In this document: positions 6,873 to 15,722 of the stretch, one piece after another
Layout: every line of letters begins with the position of its first letter
Position numbering within the stretch: position 1 is the first letter of the stretch
Origin: Cytophagales bacterium
GTDB taxonomy: Bacteria; Bacteroidota; Bacteroidia; Cytophagales; Cyclobacteriaceae
Direction of reading: 5' to 3'
Length of the DNA: 64,000 nucleotides
NCBI GenBank assembly: GCA_025359125.1
Contig: JANYHI010000083.1
Span: 1 to 64,000 of the forward strand
Notes under the pieces: generated by a model
The model's database searches: none
What the model saw: the letters and a program-made list of their open reading frames with translations, nothing else
What the model was told of the DNA's origin: nothing
Translations under genes and position numbers: made by a program

Positions 6873-8303
6873 TTAGAATTCTTTTTTAAGATTAACAAAA
6901 AAACCTTGCGCTCCTTGACGAGTGTAAGTATACTCTAGCCGAATAACTACATCATAGGGTACAACAATATCTAACCCTGTACCATACCCCGCTAACATTG
7001 TATCGGCTAACCGTGTGTTTTTATTATTTTCTGAATAATAAGGGTAGTTTTGAATATACCCTAAGTCAACGAACCCTTTCAAGTAAACGGCAAACGGCAG
7101 ATGCCTGAATTGTTCTATTGGCATATTTTCCCATCTCCATACTTTAGAAAATATTCGTTTTTTGAAGGTAGTCTTATTTACGAAAAATTTGGGCCCCTCA
7201 ATCACATAGATTTCGTAACCTCTTACTATTTGGCGTTGATAGCCGAGTGCTCCATACAAGTTGTAGGGCTGATTGGTGGGGTCGCTTATATAAGCAGAAG
7301 TAAAATTAGAGAGGTAGTACCCTTTTCTAAAATCGTGGTGATAAGCATAGGTTAGATTAGCAATCCATTGATTTACCTTTCCATCAAAACCTACTCCATT
7401 GCGCTGTAAAGTTGCTGAAAACTGATACCCTTTCAGTGGATACATAACAATATCCCGATGTTCTGATCGAAATGAATAGGATAGTGACGTATAATTTTGT
7501 TGATCATCGCCAAAAAGATAATTAATATTTTTTTTGTAGACGGTATCAGCAATTTTGGTGCTTCTATAACCAACTGAAAAGGAGTGCGTCTCATAAAATG
7601 ATTTACGATAAGTATAAGTTAGTTGCGCACCTGTTGAAATTCGGATAGGTTCTTTTTTTTGAATAAAGAAAAGCACATGATCTTCAGTGGCTGCGGCCAG
7701 ATTCTTTGGGTTGCTATAATCGAAATTAATGATAAGGCCCTGTTTTTGTTTTTTGTCAAGATACGGTATGGTATAACTCAAGTCGAATTTTTGGTTGAAT
7801 CCGAATTGTGCTGTTAATCGCAGTGTTTCATTTCTTCCACGCACATTAAATTGATCCAGCTTAATTCCAAAATTTACTCTCCCAAAGTCATGATTATAGT
7901 TTTGCCACCACTCGTTAAAGTTACGATCAGAGAGTTCAAAAATAGGAGAGGGCCAAGTATACCATCGTTCTTCTACTTCCACTAAGAGATCTATTGCCGA
8001 TGAAGATATTTCTAAACTGCGAATGGTGACTACATTAAATAAACGAAGGTTGTATATTTTTCTTCTGTCCCATAGTAATGTCTCGGCTAATTTATCTGTG
8101 CGAATAGTATCTCCTGATTTTAAAGATAATTCTCTGGAGATGATTTGATCTCGCGTTTTTTTATTGCCAATAATTAAAACCCGATTGATAGTTAATAATC
8201 TTGTTGTGTCTAAAACAACGATAGTATCAGATTTAACTTGGTCAGGTTGTACGTCAGTTGAGGTAGTAATGCCAAATAGAAATCCGAGAACTAGCAGTAA
8301 CAT
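6873..8303 (-). CDS. BamA/TamA-like (POTRA plus barrel) outer membrane protein
   Basis: 476-residue surface-antigen (Omp85) type protein. A signal-like N-terminus is followed by one POTRA domain at about 38-113 (INRVLIIGNKKTRDQIISRE ... LLVEVEERW) and then a 16-strand-type barrel ending FFVNLKKEF with terminal Phe. BamA itself carries five POTRA repeats in proteobacteria, so with a single one this is more likely a paralogous assembly or translocation pore. It lies 36 bp upstream of the PorV-like gene, same strand. Confidence 0.75.
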   Translation of the reverse strand: MLLLVLGFLFGITTSTDVQPDQVKSDTIVVLDTTRLLTINRVLIIGNKKTRDQIISRELSLKSGDTIRTDKLAETLLWDRRKIYNLRLFNVVTIRSLEISSSAIDLLVEVEERWYTWPSPIFELSDRNFNEWWQNYNHDFGRVNFGIKLDQFNVRGRNETLRLTAQFGFNQKFDLSYTIPYLDKKQKQGLIINFDYSNPKNLAAATEDHVLFFIQKKEPIRISTGAQLTYTYRKSFYETHSFSVGYRSTKIADTVYKKNINYLFGDDQQNYTSLSYSFRSEHRDIVMYPLKGYQFSATLQRNGVGFDGKVNQWIANLTYAYHHDFRKGYYLSNFTSAYISDPTNQPYNLYGALGYQRQIVRGYEIYVIEGPKFFVNKTTFKKRIFSKVWRWENMPIEQFRHLPFAVYLKGFVDLGYIQNYPYYSENNKNTRLADTMLAGYGTGLDIVVPYDVVIRLEYTYTRQGAQGFFVNLKKEF

Positions 8304-8336
8304 TTCTAATTTTTACACTAATACTTACTTGAATTA

Positions 8337-9446
8337 TTAACTATTGGCCTCTTTTTGTTTGAAGGATCGAATCAATATATAAACTCCCACCAGCACAAGT
8401 GGTATGCTTAATATTTGCCCCATGTTTAAGGTAAGATTATCTTCAAAGGCTTCTTGATTTTCTTTGAGAAATTCATAGGCGAACCGTAGACTCCAAAGTA
8501 AAATCATAAAAATTCCAAAGATCCTTCCTTCAGGTAAATTGAGTTTTTTCTTTGACCAATACCAAAGTAAAAGTGCAAATAGAACAAAGCATGAAATGGA
8601 TTCATAAAGTTGTGCAGGATGCCGGGAGACAGCCATGATATTGACTTTTGCGGCATATGTGCCAGAAGCTTCCATAGTTGTACTTGAACTCATCTGACTG
8701 TTTGAGATATCTACGAATTCATTCTGACTAGCTAGAATATTTCGTACTCTCCAGTCAACAAACTCATTCACTTGATTTTCGGTAGTACCTGGTTTAAAGA
8801 ATAAATAAATAGCAAGAGGAACTCGCCCATTTTCATCTACTGTTTTTTCTTCATCTTTTTTAAATTCGATAGATGAAATTGGATTAGTGCCATCTTCATT
8901 ATAAAGAATCCTTTCCGTTACCGGGTTAATAAAGACTACCCCTAGGCTACTATCCGTTGGTTTTCCAATTATTTCCGAATTAAAATAATTACCCATCCGT
9001 ATTAATCCTCCCGTTAAGCAAACCAGAATAACGATGCGATCTAATATCTGGAGATAGTTTTGCCCGGGTTTTTTCTTTCGGCTGTATAGCCACAATGCAA
9101 ATAGAATTCCTATCGCTCCTCCATGACTGGCCAACCCAGTAAAACCTGTTAGTTTAAATGGCCATATCTGAAACGGAAGAAGAACTCCAAGTGGATCTGT
9201 CCATAACATGGATGGTTCGTAAAAAATGATATGCCCTAATCTAGCTCCAAGAATAGTGGCAACAATCATGTAAATAGTTAACGTGTCTACATCTCTTTCG
9301 GGTTTGCCTTCTTGTTTGTAGATGTAATACAATATTTGCTGACTGAGAAGAAAGCCCAACGCGAACAAAAGGCCATAATAGCGAAGAGAGAAAATGCCTA
9401 TTGAAAAAATTTCAGGGCTGCCATTCCAGATAATGTAACTGATCAT
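8337..9446 (-). CDS. lgt: Prolipoprotein diacylglyceryl transferase
   Basis: Inner-membrane enzyme that moves diacylglycerol from phosphatidylglycerol onto the lipobox cysteine of prelipoproteins. I start at ATG 9446 (MISYIIWNGSPEIFSIG); an upstream in-frame ATG at 9488 would add 14 residues unlike the family. Seven hydrophobic segments, the HGG motif at 108-110, the Lgt signature RMGNYFNSEIIG at 150-161 and RHPAQLYE at 275-282 are present. About 100 extra residues (173-272) separate VVF from RHPAQLYE; such an insertion is common in Bacteroidetes Lgt and is probably extracytoplasmic. Length 369 against about 290 in E. coli. Confidence 0.93.
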   Translation of the reverse strand: MISYIIWNGSPEIFSIGIFSLRYYGLLFALGFLLSQQILYYIYKQEGKPERDVDTLTIYMIVATILGARLGHIIFYEPSMLWTDPLGVLLPFQIWPFKLTGFTGLASHGGAIGILFALWLYSRKKKPGQNYLQILDRIVILVCLTGGLIRMGNYFNSEIIGKPTDSSLGVVFINPVTERILYNEDGTNPISSIEFKKDEEKTVDENGRVPLAIYLFFKPGTTENQVNEFVDWRVRNILASQNEFVDISNSQMSSSTTMEASGTYAAKVNIMAVSRHPAQLYESISCFVLFALLLWYWSKKKLNLPEGRIFGIFMILLWSLRFAYEFLKENQEAFEDNLTLNMGQILSIPLVLVGVYILIRSFKQKEANS

Positions 9447-9522
9447 AGTTTGTTCGACTAAATGGTATAAGGATAAGTTTAAAAGCAAATTAAATAGTAA
9501 AGATAAGGCATTGACATTAATC

Positions 9523-11376
9523 TTAACTGAGTTTATCTAACTCCGCCAATTCTTCTTTAAAACTTCCGGATAGAATAGGAAACCGGCACCAACTGCGCGG
9601 GTCTACATTTATATCATCTAAATGAAAAGAAGGAGCCAGGCGCTCTCTTTTCCATTGGTTACTAGACCATAATCTGAAAAATTTCTTAACGTATTCTTTA
9701 AGGTTGGTATTATTTTCTGTTTTAGATAAAATCTGGTAGACCTCTATGGGTGATTTTCGTTGCTGAATAGCTAGTTTTTCGATGTTCACCAATAACGCAT
9801 AAGGCATTAAATCTTTTTCATCCGTTTGAGTTTTTTCCAGTGGCCTTAGTTCTGCAGTTGGTTGCAGATTATTAACATAACTAAGACCTGTATAGCCAAG
9901 CTCCTTTTCTGCCCATTTCAACCATTGAATGATAAAGGGTTTATCAAGCCCTGCAATAGGGGCAAGGCTTCCGCTTGTGTCGCCATCCATAGTAGTGTAG
10001 CCCACATCGCCTTCACTGCGATTAGAGGTGGTAAGCAATACTGCTCGGTTTATATTGGCAAGCATCCAAATAATTGGCGAGCGCGACCTGGCCTGAATAT
10101 TTTGTTTGGCGATGTCATCTGCCTCCCATGTCAAACTTCTTCCTAAAGCTTTTTCAATTTTCTTCTCGTAAGAATTTACGTCTTCATCAATTAGCCAATG
10201 ATGAAATGTTGCACCAATCGATTCGGCTAATTTTTGCGCAGAGGTAAAAGTTGTGGCAGATGAATTCATCGTTCCCTGATAAGCACATGTTAGAATTTTT
10301 GAAACGAGTTCTCTTTCATCTTTATGGGCAGTGAGTCCTAAAATTTCAGCTACCGTATTCAACCCTAATTCTTTGGAAGCTCGTCTAATCATTTCGGCTA
10401 CCAGCACCGCGCACAAAGAAGAATCGGCACCTCCGCTTAGGCTTAGTACAAAACCCTTTGCTTTACTCTTTCTTAAATAATCGAAAAGCGCCAGAGACGC
10501 TGCGCGTGCCAACTCCTCGTTTCTTTTTTTGTTATCTGTTATCGGATAAATTTGAGTAAGCTCGGGTTGATCAAAATTTATTTCACAAGCTTGTAGATTG
10601 AAAGACTTGAATGAAAGTCGCTCGTTTACTTTTACTATTTCCCCATTTTGGCCAAAAACAATATCGCCATCATAAATCATTCTTCCGGCTTCGTTGCCGA
10701 GTAGATTGGTGAAGACGTATGCGCAATTAAATTTTGCAGAGCCCTCTATTACCACTTCCTTTTCGCGAAGCTCACTTTTACCCATGGCAAAATGACTGGC
10801 ACTAGGATTGAAAATTAAATCAACACCTCTTTCGCAAAGTTTATAGCCTGGCCGTTTTTCTTTGCGCCAGGCATCTTCACAAATTTCAAATCCAAATTTG
10901 ATCCCATGCATTTCGTAAATCAAATCGCCCACCGAAATAGCTTCACCTCCAATAGTTACTTCTTTGATAAGTCCAGAAGGCCAAGCATCAAACCACCTGG
11001 GTTCATAGTGCACACCATCGCGAGCGAGATTTTGTTTTAATGTTATTCCAAGAATTTTTTTATCGGAGATAACGCACGCTCCGTTGTAAGTAATGCCGCC
11101 AAAACGTATTGGTAAACCTACGCAAGCGGTGATTGACTCGCAATGAGGAATAATTTCCTGCAGATGTGTCCACGCTTTCGCGGAAAGCCAGTCGCTCAAA
11201 AATAAATCTTCGCAGCCATATCCCGTAAGGCATAATTCAGGTAAGCAAAGAATAGCTACTTTTTCTTTTTTGGCTGCTTCAATAGCAGCTATAATGTTGG
11301 TGACATTATTATTCCAATCAAGTGGTGTTTGATTTACCGTTGCGCCTCCAATTTTCACTATTCTGCTCGCTGCCAT
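9523..11376 (-). CDS. nadE: Glutamine-dependent NAD+ synthetase
   Basis: Last step of NAD biosynthesis: amidates nicotinate adenine dinucleotide using glutamine and ATP. The N-terminal nitrilase-type glutaminase domain (1-270) has the triad Glu47 (CLPELCLTGYG), Lys114 (LKQNLARDG) and Cys166 (FEICEDAW). The C-terminal synthetase domain has the PP-loop SGGADSS at 314-320 and TTSNRSEGDVGYTTMDGD. Length 617 fits the two-domain form, so ammonia is delivered internally from glutamine. The cytosolic enzyme is encoded on the minus strand, 77 bp after lgt in reverse order. Confidence 0.95.
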   Translation of the reverse strand: MAASRIVKIGGATVNQTPLDWNNNVTNIIAAIEAAKKEKVAILCLPELCLTGYGCEDLFLSDWLSAKAWTHLQEIIPHCESITACVGLPIRFGGITYNGACVISDKKILGITLKQNLARDGVHYEPRWFDAWPSGLIKEVTIGGEAISVGDLIYEMHGIKFGFEICEDAWRKEKRPGYKLCERGVDLIFNPSASHFAMGKSELREKEVVIEGSAKFNCAYVFTNLLGNEAGRMIYDGDIVFGQNGEIVKVNERLSFKSFNLQACEINFDQPELTQIYPITDNKKRNEELARAASLALFDYLRKSKAKGFVLSLSGGADSSLCAVLVAEMIRRASKELGLNTVAEILGLTAHKDERELVSKILTCAYQGTMNSSATTFTSAQKLAESIGATFHHWLIDEDVNSYEKKIEKALGRSLTWEADDIAKQNIQARSRSPIIWMLANINRAVLLTTSNRSEGDVGYTTMDGDTSGSLAPIAGLDKPFIIQWLKWAEKELGYTGLSYVNNLQPTAELRPLEKTQTDEKDLMPYALLVNIEKLAIQQRKSPIEVYQILSKTENNTNLKEYVKKFFRLWSSNQWKRERLAPSFHLDDINVDPRSWCRFPILSGSFKEELAELDKLS

Positions 11377-11422
11377 TTACAAACGGGTTTGGAATTGCTG
11401 CAAGGTAGAGCTTTATTACTTG

Positions 11423-12145
11423 CTAAATCTCTAACAATTCACACGTTTTTTCAGCCGCACTTTGCTCTGCTTTCTTTTTGTTAAACCCATGGCCAATCGC
11501 ATACGGTTCAGATTCTATGATTACCTGTATGGCAAATTCTTTATAGTTATGGCCTGTTTTTTTAGTATCCAACAGTTCAAATCTAATTTCCTTGCCCTTG
11601 CTCTGTGCCCATTCTATCAATTTACTTTTGTGATTGCTGTTGGAGCCTATCATTACTTCTAAATCGAAGTAGGGCTGTATTAATTTATCGATCACGAATT
11701 TTTTGGTCCTCAGATATCCTTTATCCAGATAGATTGCCCCCACCAAAGCCTCTAAGGTATTTCCCAGTATTACATGTTGAAGTTGAGTGTTCTTTTGATC
11801 AAACCGAACAATTGATCCAATGCCAATTTTTCTGGCAAGATTATTTAACGATTCGCGATTTACAATGCGCGATCTTATTTCGGTAAGAAATCCTTCATTT
11901 TTGAACGGATATTTTTTAAAGAGATAATCTGCAACTGCAGCGCCTAATATAGCATCTCCTAAATATTCCAGTCGTTCGTTAGATTCTCTGTATCCGTCTG
12001 TTTCTTTTGATTTAGAACTGTGAAGTGTTGCCAGTTGGTAAAGAGCCAAATTATTGGGCGCAAAACCAGCAATGGTTTTTATAGCAGTAATTAATTTTTT
12101 GTCTTCTTTGGAATTAGGCTTCGATAAGGTCAGTAAATTCCACAC
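11423..12145 (-). CDS. rnc: Ribonuclease III
   Basis: Double-strand-specific RNase that processes rRNA precursors and, in type II CRISPR systems, the tracrRNA:crRNA duplex. The RNase III signature NERLEYLGDAILG is at 56-68, the second acidic motif is TLEALVGAIYLDKG, and a double-stranded-RNA-binding domain fills about 170-238. 240 residues, normal length. Third gene of acpP-fabF-rnc, 12 bp after fabF, a linkage common in this phylum and in many other bacteria. Confidence 0.95.
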   Translation of the reverse strand: MWNLLTLSKPNSKEDKKLITAIKTIAGFAPNNLALYQLATLHSSKSKETDGYRESNERLEYLGDAILGAAVADYLFKKYPFKNEGFLTEIRSRIVNRESLNNLARKIGIGSIVRFDQKNTQLQHVILGNTLEALVGAIYLDKGYLRTKKFVIDKLIQPYFDLEVMIGSNSNHKSKLIEWAQSKGKEIRFELLDTKKTGHNYKEFAIQVIIESEPYAIGHGFNKKKAEQSAAEKTCELLEI

Positions 12146-12157
12146 GCTAGGAGGGGC

Positions 12158-13408
12158 TTACTCTACCTTTTTGATGATTACAGAAAAGTTGTGTCCACCG
12201 AAGCCAAATGTATTGCTCAATGCAATTTTCACATTTTTCTTTTGCGCCTTATTGAAGGTAAGATTAAGACGAGGGTCTAGTTCGTCATCGTCAGTAAAAT
12301 GATTGATGGTAGGAGGGATAATTCCTTCATTAATAGCCAATAAACATGCAATTGTTTCAATAGCACCGGCTGCACCAAGCAAATGGCCGGTCATCGATTT
12401 GGTAGAGCTAATGTTAAGCTTGTAAGCATGCTCGCCAAATACTTTTTGAATAGCTTTTATTTCTCCAATGTCACCAAGCGGTGTAGAAGTTCCGTGAGTA
12501 TTGATATAATCAATTTCTTCTGGTTTGATACCAGCCTCTTCTAAAGCATATTCCATTACTTTGATAATACCAGCGCCCTCCGGATGTGGAGCAGTAATAT
12601 GGTAAGCATCAGAAGACATGCCACCACCAATAATCTCGGCATAGATTTTAGCTCCGCGTTTTTTAGCGTGCTCATATTCTTCTAAGATAAGTGCTCCAGC
12701 ACCTTCACCTAATACAAATCCATCTCTGTCTTTGTCATACGGTCGCGATGCTGTTTCTGGAGAATCATTTCTTTCTGATAAAGCTTTGAGCGCATTAAAA
12801 CCACCTATACCCGCAATGCAAACGGCTGCTTCTGAACCACCAGAAACCATTATATCTGCTTTCCCTAATTTCAAATAGGTGTAAGCATCATAAATAGCAT
12901 TAGTTGAAGAAGCACAAGCAGAAACAGTTACAAAGTTGGGTCCCCTGAAGCCGTATTTAATAGAAATATGCCCTGCACTTAAGTCAGGTATCATTTTTGG
13001 AATATAGAATGGATTGAATCGTGGTGTTCCATCACCTTTTCCGAAAGCAAGAACTTCTTCCTGAAAAGTATAGAGGCCACCAATTCCAGATCCCCAAATT
13101 ACGCCAACACGATCTTTATTAATTTCATCCAGCGGAAGGTTGGAGTCTTTAATAGCCTCGTCAGCTGCTACCATTGCATACTGAGAGAATGGATCCAACT
13201 TTCGAGCTTCTTTGCGATCCATAAAATTGGATGCATCAAAACCTTTTAATTCACAGGCAAACTTTGTTTTAAAAAGAGTAGTGTCAAAACGAGTAATAGG
13301 GGCGGCTCCGCTTTTACCTTGAGATAAACCATCCCAATACTCGCGAAGGGTATTACCAATAGGAGTAAGCGCACCCGCCCCCGTTATAACAACTCTCTTA
13401 AAAGTCAT
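12158..13408 (-). CDS. fabF: 3-oxoacyl-[acyl-carrier-protein] synthase II
   Basis: Condensing enzyme that elongates acyl-ACP with malonyl-ACP. The Cys-His-His triad is complete: Cys165 in SACASS, His305 in NTHGTSTPLGD and His342 in MTGHLLGAAG. Length 416 is standard. It lies 33 bp downstream of acpP and 12 bp upstream of rnc, so the carrier protein and its synthase are co-expressed. Confidence 0.96.
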   Translation of the reverse strand: MTFKRVVITGAGALTPIGNTLREYWDGLSQGKSGAAPITRFDTTLFKTKFACELKGFDASNFMDRKEARKLDPFSQYAMVAADEAIKDSNLPLDEINKDRVGVIWGSGIGGLYTFQEEVLAFGKGDGTPRFNPFYIPKMIPDLSAGHISIKYGFRGPNFVTVSACASSTNAIYDAYTYLKLGKADIMVSGGSEAAVCIAGIGGFNALKALSERNDSPETASRPYDKDRDGFVLGEGAGALILEEYEHAKKRGAKIYAEIIGGGMSSDAYHITAPHPEGAGIIKVMEYALEEAGIKPEEIDYINTHGTSTPLGDIGEIKAIQKVFGEHAYKLNISSTKSMTGHLLGAAGAIETIACLLAINEGIIPPTINHFTDDDELDPRLNLTFNKAQKKNVKIALSNTFGFGGHNFSVIIKKVE

Positions 13409-13441
13409 AGTTAAGTTCTACTGTAAACGACTTGAGAAAAC

Positions 13442-13681
13442 TTATTTCTTTGCGTTTTCTTCTAAGTAAGAAATGGCTTGACCCACCGTAGCAATGTTCT
13501 CAGCCTGATCATCCGGAATAGAGATATTGAATTCTTTTTCGAACTCCATGATCAACTCAACAGTGTCTAGTGAATCAGCTCCCAGATCATTGGTAAAGCT
13601 TGCCTCAGGGGTTACTTCAGATTCTTCAACACCTAACTTGTCGATGATGATTTGTTTTACTTTTTGTGCGATTTCGGACAT
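13442..13681 (-). CDS. acpP: Acyl carrier protein
   Basis: 79-residue acidic four-helix protein that carries fatty acyl chains on a phosphopantetheine arm. The attachment serine is Ser37 in [10 protein letters not shown]. First gene of acpP-fabF-rnc, preceded by a promoter at 13716-13747 and a leader of roughly 30 nt. Confidence 0.97.
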   Translation of the reverse strand: MSEIAQKVKQIIIDKLGVEESEVTPEASFTNDLGADSLDTVELIMEFEKEFNISIPDDQAENIATVGQAISYLEENAKK

Positions 13682-13715
13682 GATAAATAAGGTTTAAGGA
13701 TTCAAAAATCAGGTG

Positions 13716-13747
13716 CAAATAAAGAGATTTAGCACAATATTGACAAA
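13716..13747 (-). promoter_or_regulatory. Promoter of acpP-fabF-rnc
   Basis: On the minus strand TTTG (13747-13744), 20 bp, TTTATTTG (13723-13716), seven of eight matches in the -7 box TAnnTTTG. The predicted start is about 30 nt upstream of the acpP ATG. Confidence 0.55.
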
Positions 13748-13795
13748 CTTTATAATGCTATCCTTAGCTACAGTACTTTTGAGTAACTAGTGAAA

Positions 13796-14218
13796 ATGAA
13801 GAAAAAGCGGCTTGAGATTGAATATTCTTATGATTTTGAGCTAATCGGAATTATCTCACCGCTAAAAGGCTATAAAATTGCTTGGGAGATAAATAACTGG
13901 TTGGATGTGAAACTTGTAAGGGAGCCTGATTTACAAGTTACTTTTAAAAAAAATGTGGAAGCTACCTTTTCATATTATAGCTATCATTCAGAAGCCAGTG
14001 TGCTTAAATTATTTAGAAATAAACCAATTGAATCTGATCAGAATAGGAGCGTGTTAGTGTCAGAATTTCCTCATTACGATTTTATTTTACTCAATCAAAG
14101 TGACGATCCTGACAAGAGCAATCGGTTGCAGGAAGTCTTACGCAACATCCCTTCCGTAGAATTGGTTGCTTTTATACCTTTGAGCGCTTTAAAAGCGAAA
14201 GATTACTTTATTTTCTAA
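13796..14218 (+). CDS. IPExxxVDY family protein
   Basis: Conserved Bacteroidetes protein of unknown function, about 140 residues, usually next to pyk as here (9 bp before it). Start taken at ATG 13796 (MKKKRLEIEYSYDFELIGII); a GTG lies two codons earlier. The pattern FELIGIISPLKGYKIAWEIN at the start and HYDFILLNQSDD near residue 95 match the family. No signal peptide or membrane segment. It may modulate pyruvate kinase, but that is inferred only from linkage. Confidence 0.75.
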   Translation: MKKKRLEIEYSYDFELIGIISPLKGYKIAWEINNWLDVKLVREPDLQVTFKKNVEATFSYYSYHSEASVLKLFRNKPIESDQNRSVLVSEFPHYDFILLNQSDDPDKSNRLQEVLRNIPSVELVAFIPLSALKAKDYFIF

Positions 14219-14227
14219 ACTATATCC

Positions 14228-15655
14228 ATGGAAAGAATCTCGTACAACAAAACAAAAATCGTAGCAACTGTAGGGCCTGCGTCTAACAATAAAGAGATGC
14301 TTCACGCATTGATCAAAGAAGGTGTTGATGTATTTCGCTTGAATTTTTCACACGGCAAACACGAAGATCATTTGAAGGTGATCAATTTTGTGAGAGAGCT
14401 GAATAATGAAATGGGCACTAGCGTAGCATTGCTTCAAGATTTGCAAGGCCCAAAGATTAGAGTGAACGAGATGCAACCCGGAATTGAAATAAAGCAAGGC
14501 CAGGAATTAATTATCACGACACGAGAAGTACTGGGTAATAATGAACTAATAAGCACCTCGTACGAAGGATTGCCTCGCGATGTGAAGAAAGGAGATATGA
14601 TTTTGATTGATGATGGCAAGATCGAATTGAAGGTGATGGAGGTGAGAGACGTTGATGTGGTATGCCAGGTAATTTATGGTGGACCGTTGAAATCGCGCAA
14701 AGGCATTAATCTTCCTTTTTCAAAAGTATCGGCCCCCTCTCTTACCGATAAAGATTTAGAAGATTTAGAATTTGGGCTTTTGAATAAAGTGGATTGGATA
14801 GCACTATCATTTGTAAGAAAGGCAACTGATATTGAAATCTTACGCGATATCATTAACAGAAACAAATCCAACGCGCGCATTATTGCAAAAATTGAAAAGC
14901 CAGAGGCACTTGAGAATATCGATGCGATTTTAGCGGCTACCGATGCCGTGATGGTTGCGCGTGGAGACTTGGGAGTAGAAATTTGGATGGAAGAAGTGCC
15001 CATGGTACAGAAGATGTTAGTGGAGAAGTGTAACAAGCTAGCGAAGCCAGTAATTGTGGCTACTCAAATGATGGAAAGCATGATTGAGAACCCACGCCCA
15101 ACCCGTGCAGAAACAAATGACGTAGCAAATGCAGTGATGGATGGAGCGGATGCGTTGATGCTTTCGGCTGAGACAGCTGCTGGTAAATATCCAATCGAAG
15201 TAATTAGAAGCATGGTGCGCACTATTGGATCGGTTGAGAAATCGGGCAAAATTTTTTACAAGTTTAGAGACGTAGATCCACAGGCTCCGGGTTATTTTAC
15301 CGATAGCTTAATTTTAACAGCCTGTAAATTAGCGAAGGATGTAAATGCTAAAGCAATTGTAGGGATGACGCAACTAGGATACAGTGCTTACAAAGCAGCA
15401 TCTCATAGGCCCGATGCCAACATCTTTGCGTTTACCAGCAACGCTGCAATCATCAACACAATGAATTTGGTGTGGGCAACCAAAGCCTATCATTACGATA
15501 AAGCAGCTTCTACCGATGCTACCATTGCGGATGTGGAAGAAATTTTAAAACGCGATGGTCATGTGAAAAAAGGTGACGTGTTTGTGGTGCTGGCATCCAT
15601 GCCGATACAAGAGCGTGGCCGTTCAAACATGATTAAAGTTCACGAAGTGCAGTAG
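14228..15655 (+). CDS. pyk: Pyruvate kinase
   Basis: Final glycolytic step, phosphoenolpyruvate plus ADP to pyruvate plus ATP. N-terminal TKIVATVGPAS, the active-site region IIAKIEKPEALENIDAIL with catalytic Lys, the ARGDLGVE motif and the MIENPRPTRAETNDVANAV segment are all present. 475 residues: barrel, B domain and C domain, without the extra PEP-utilising C-terminal domain of Bacillus. Co-oriented with the IPExxxVDY gene. Confidence 0.97.
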   Translation: MERISYNKTKIVATVGPASNNKEMLHALIKEGVDVFRLNFSHGKHEDHLKVINFVRELNNEMGTSVALLQDLQGPKIRVNEMQPGIEIKQGQELIITTREVLGNNELISTSYEGLPRDVKKGDMILIDDGKIELKVMEVRDVDVVCQVIYGGPLKSRKGINLPFSKVSAPSLTDKDLEDLEFGLLNKVDWIALSFVRKATDIEILRDIINRNKSNARIIAKIEKPEALENIDAILAATDAVMVARGDLGVEIWMEEVPMVQKMLVEKCNKLAKPVIVATQMMESMIENPRPTRAETNDVANAVMDGADALMLSAETAAGKYPIEVIRSMVRTIGSVEKSGKIFYKFRDVDPQAPGYFTDSLILTACKLAKDVNAKAIVGMTQLGYSAYKAASHRPDANIFAFTSNAAIINTMNLVWATKAYHYDKAASTDATIADVEEILKRDGHVKKGDVFVVLASMPIQERGRSNMIKVHEVQ

Positions 15656-15667
15656 GCTTAGTTAATG

Positions 15668-15722
15668 GTTATCAGTTATTAGTTGATCGGGCTAGAGTTC
15701 CTGATAACTATTAACTGATAAC
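15668..15722. repeat. Long inverted repeat between convergent pyk and rqcH
   Basis: Arms GTTATCAGTTATTAGTT (15668-15684) and AACTATTAACTGATAAC (15706-15722) are complementary at 16 of 17 positions around a 21-bp loop. The right arm touches the rqcH stop codon. No T-tract, so it may act as a bidirectional 3'-end stabiliser; it resembles the TAACTGATAAC-type extragenic repeats of the phylum. Confidence 0.6.
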
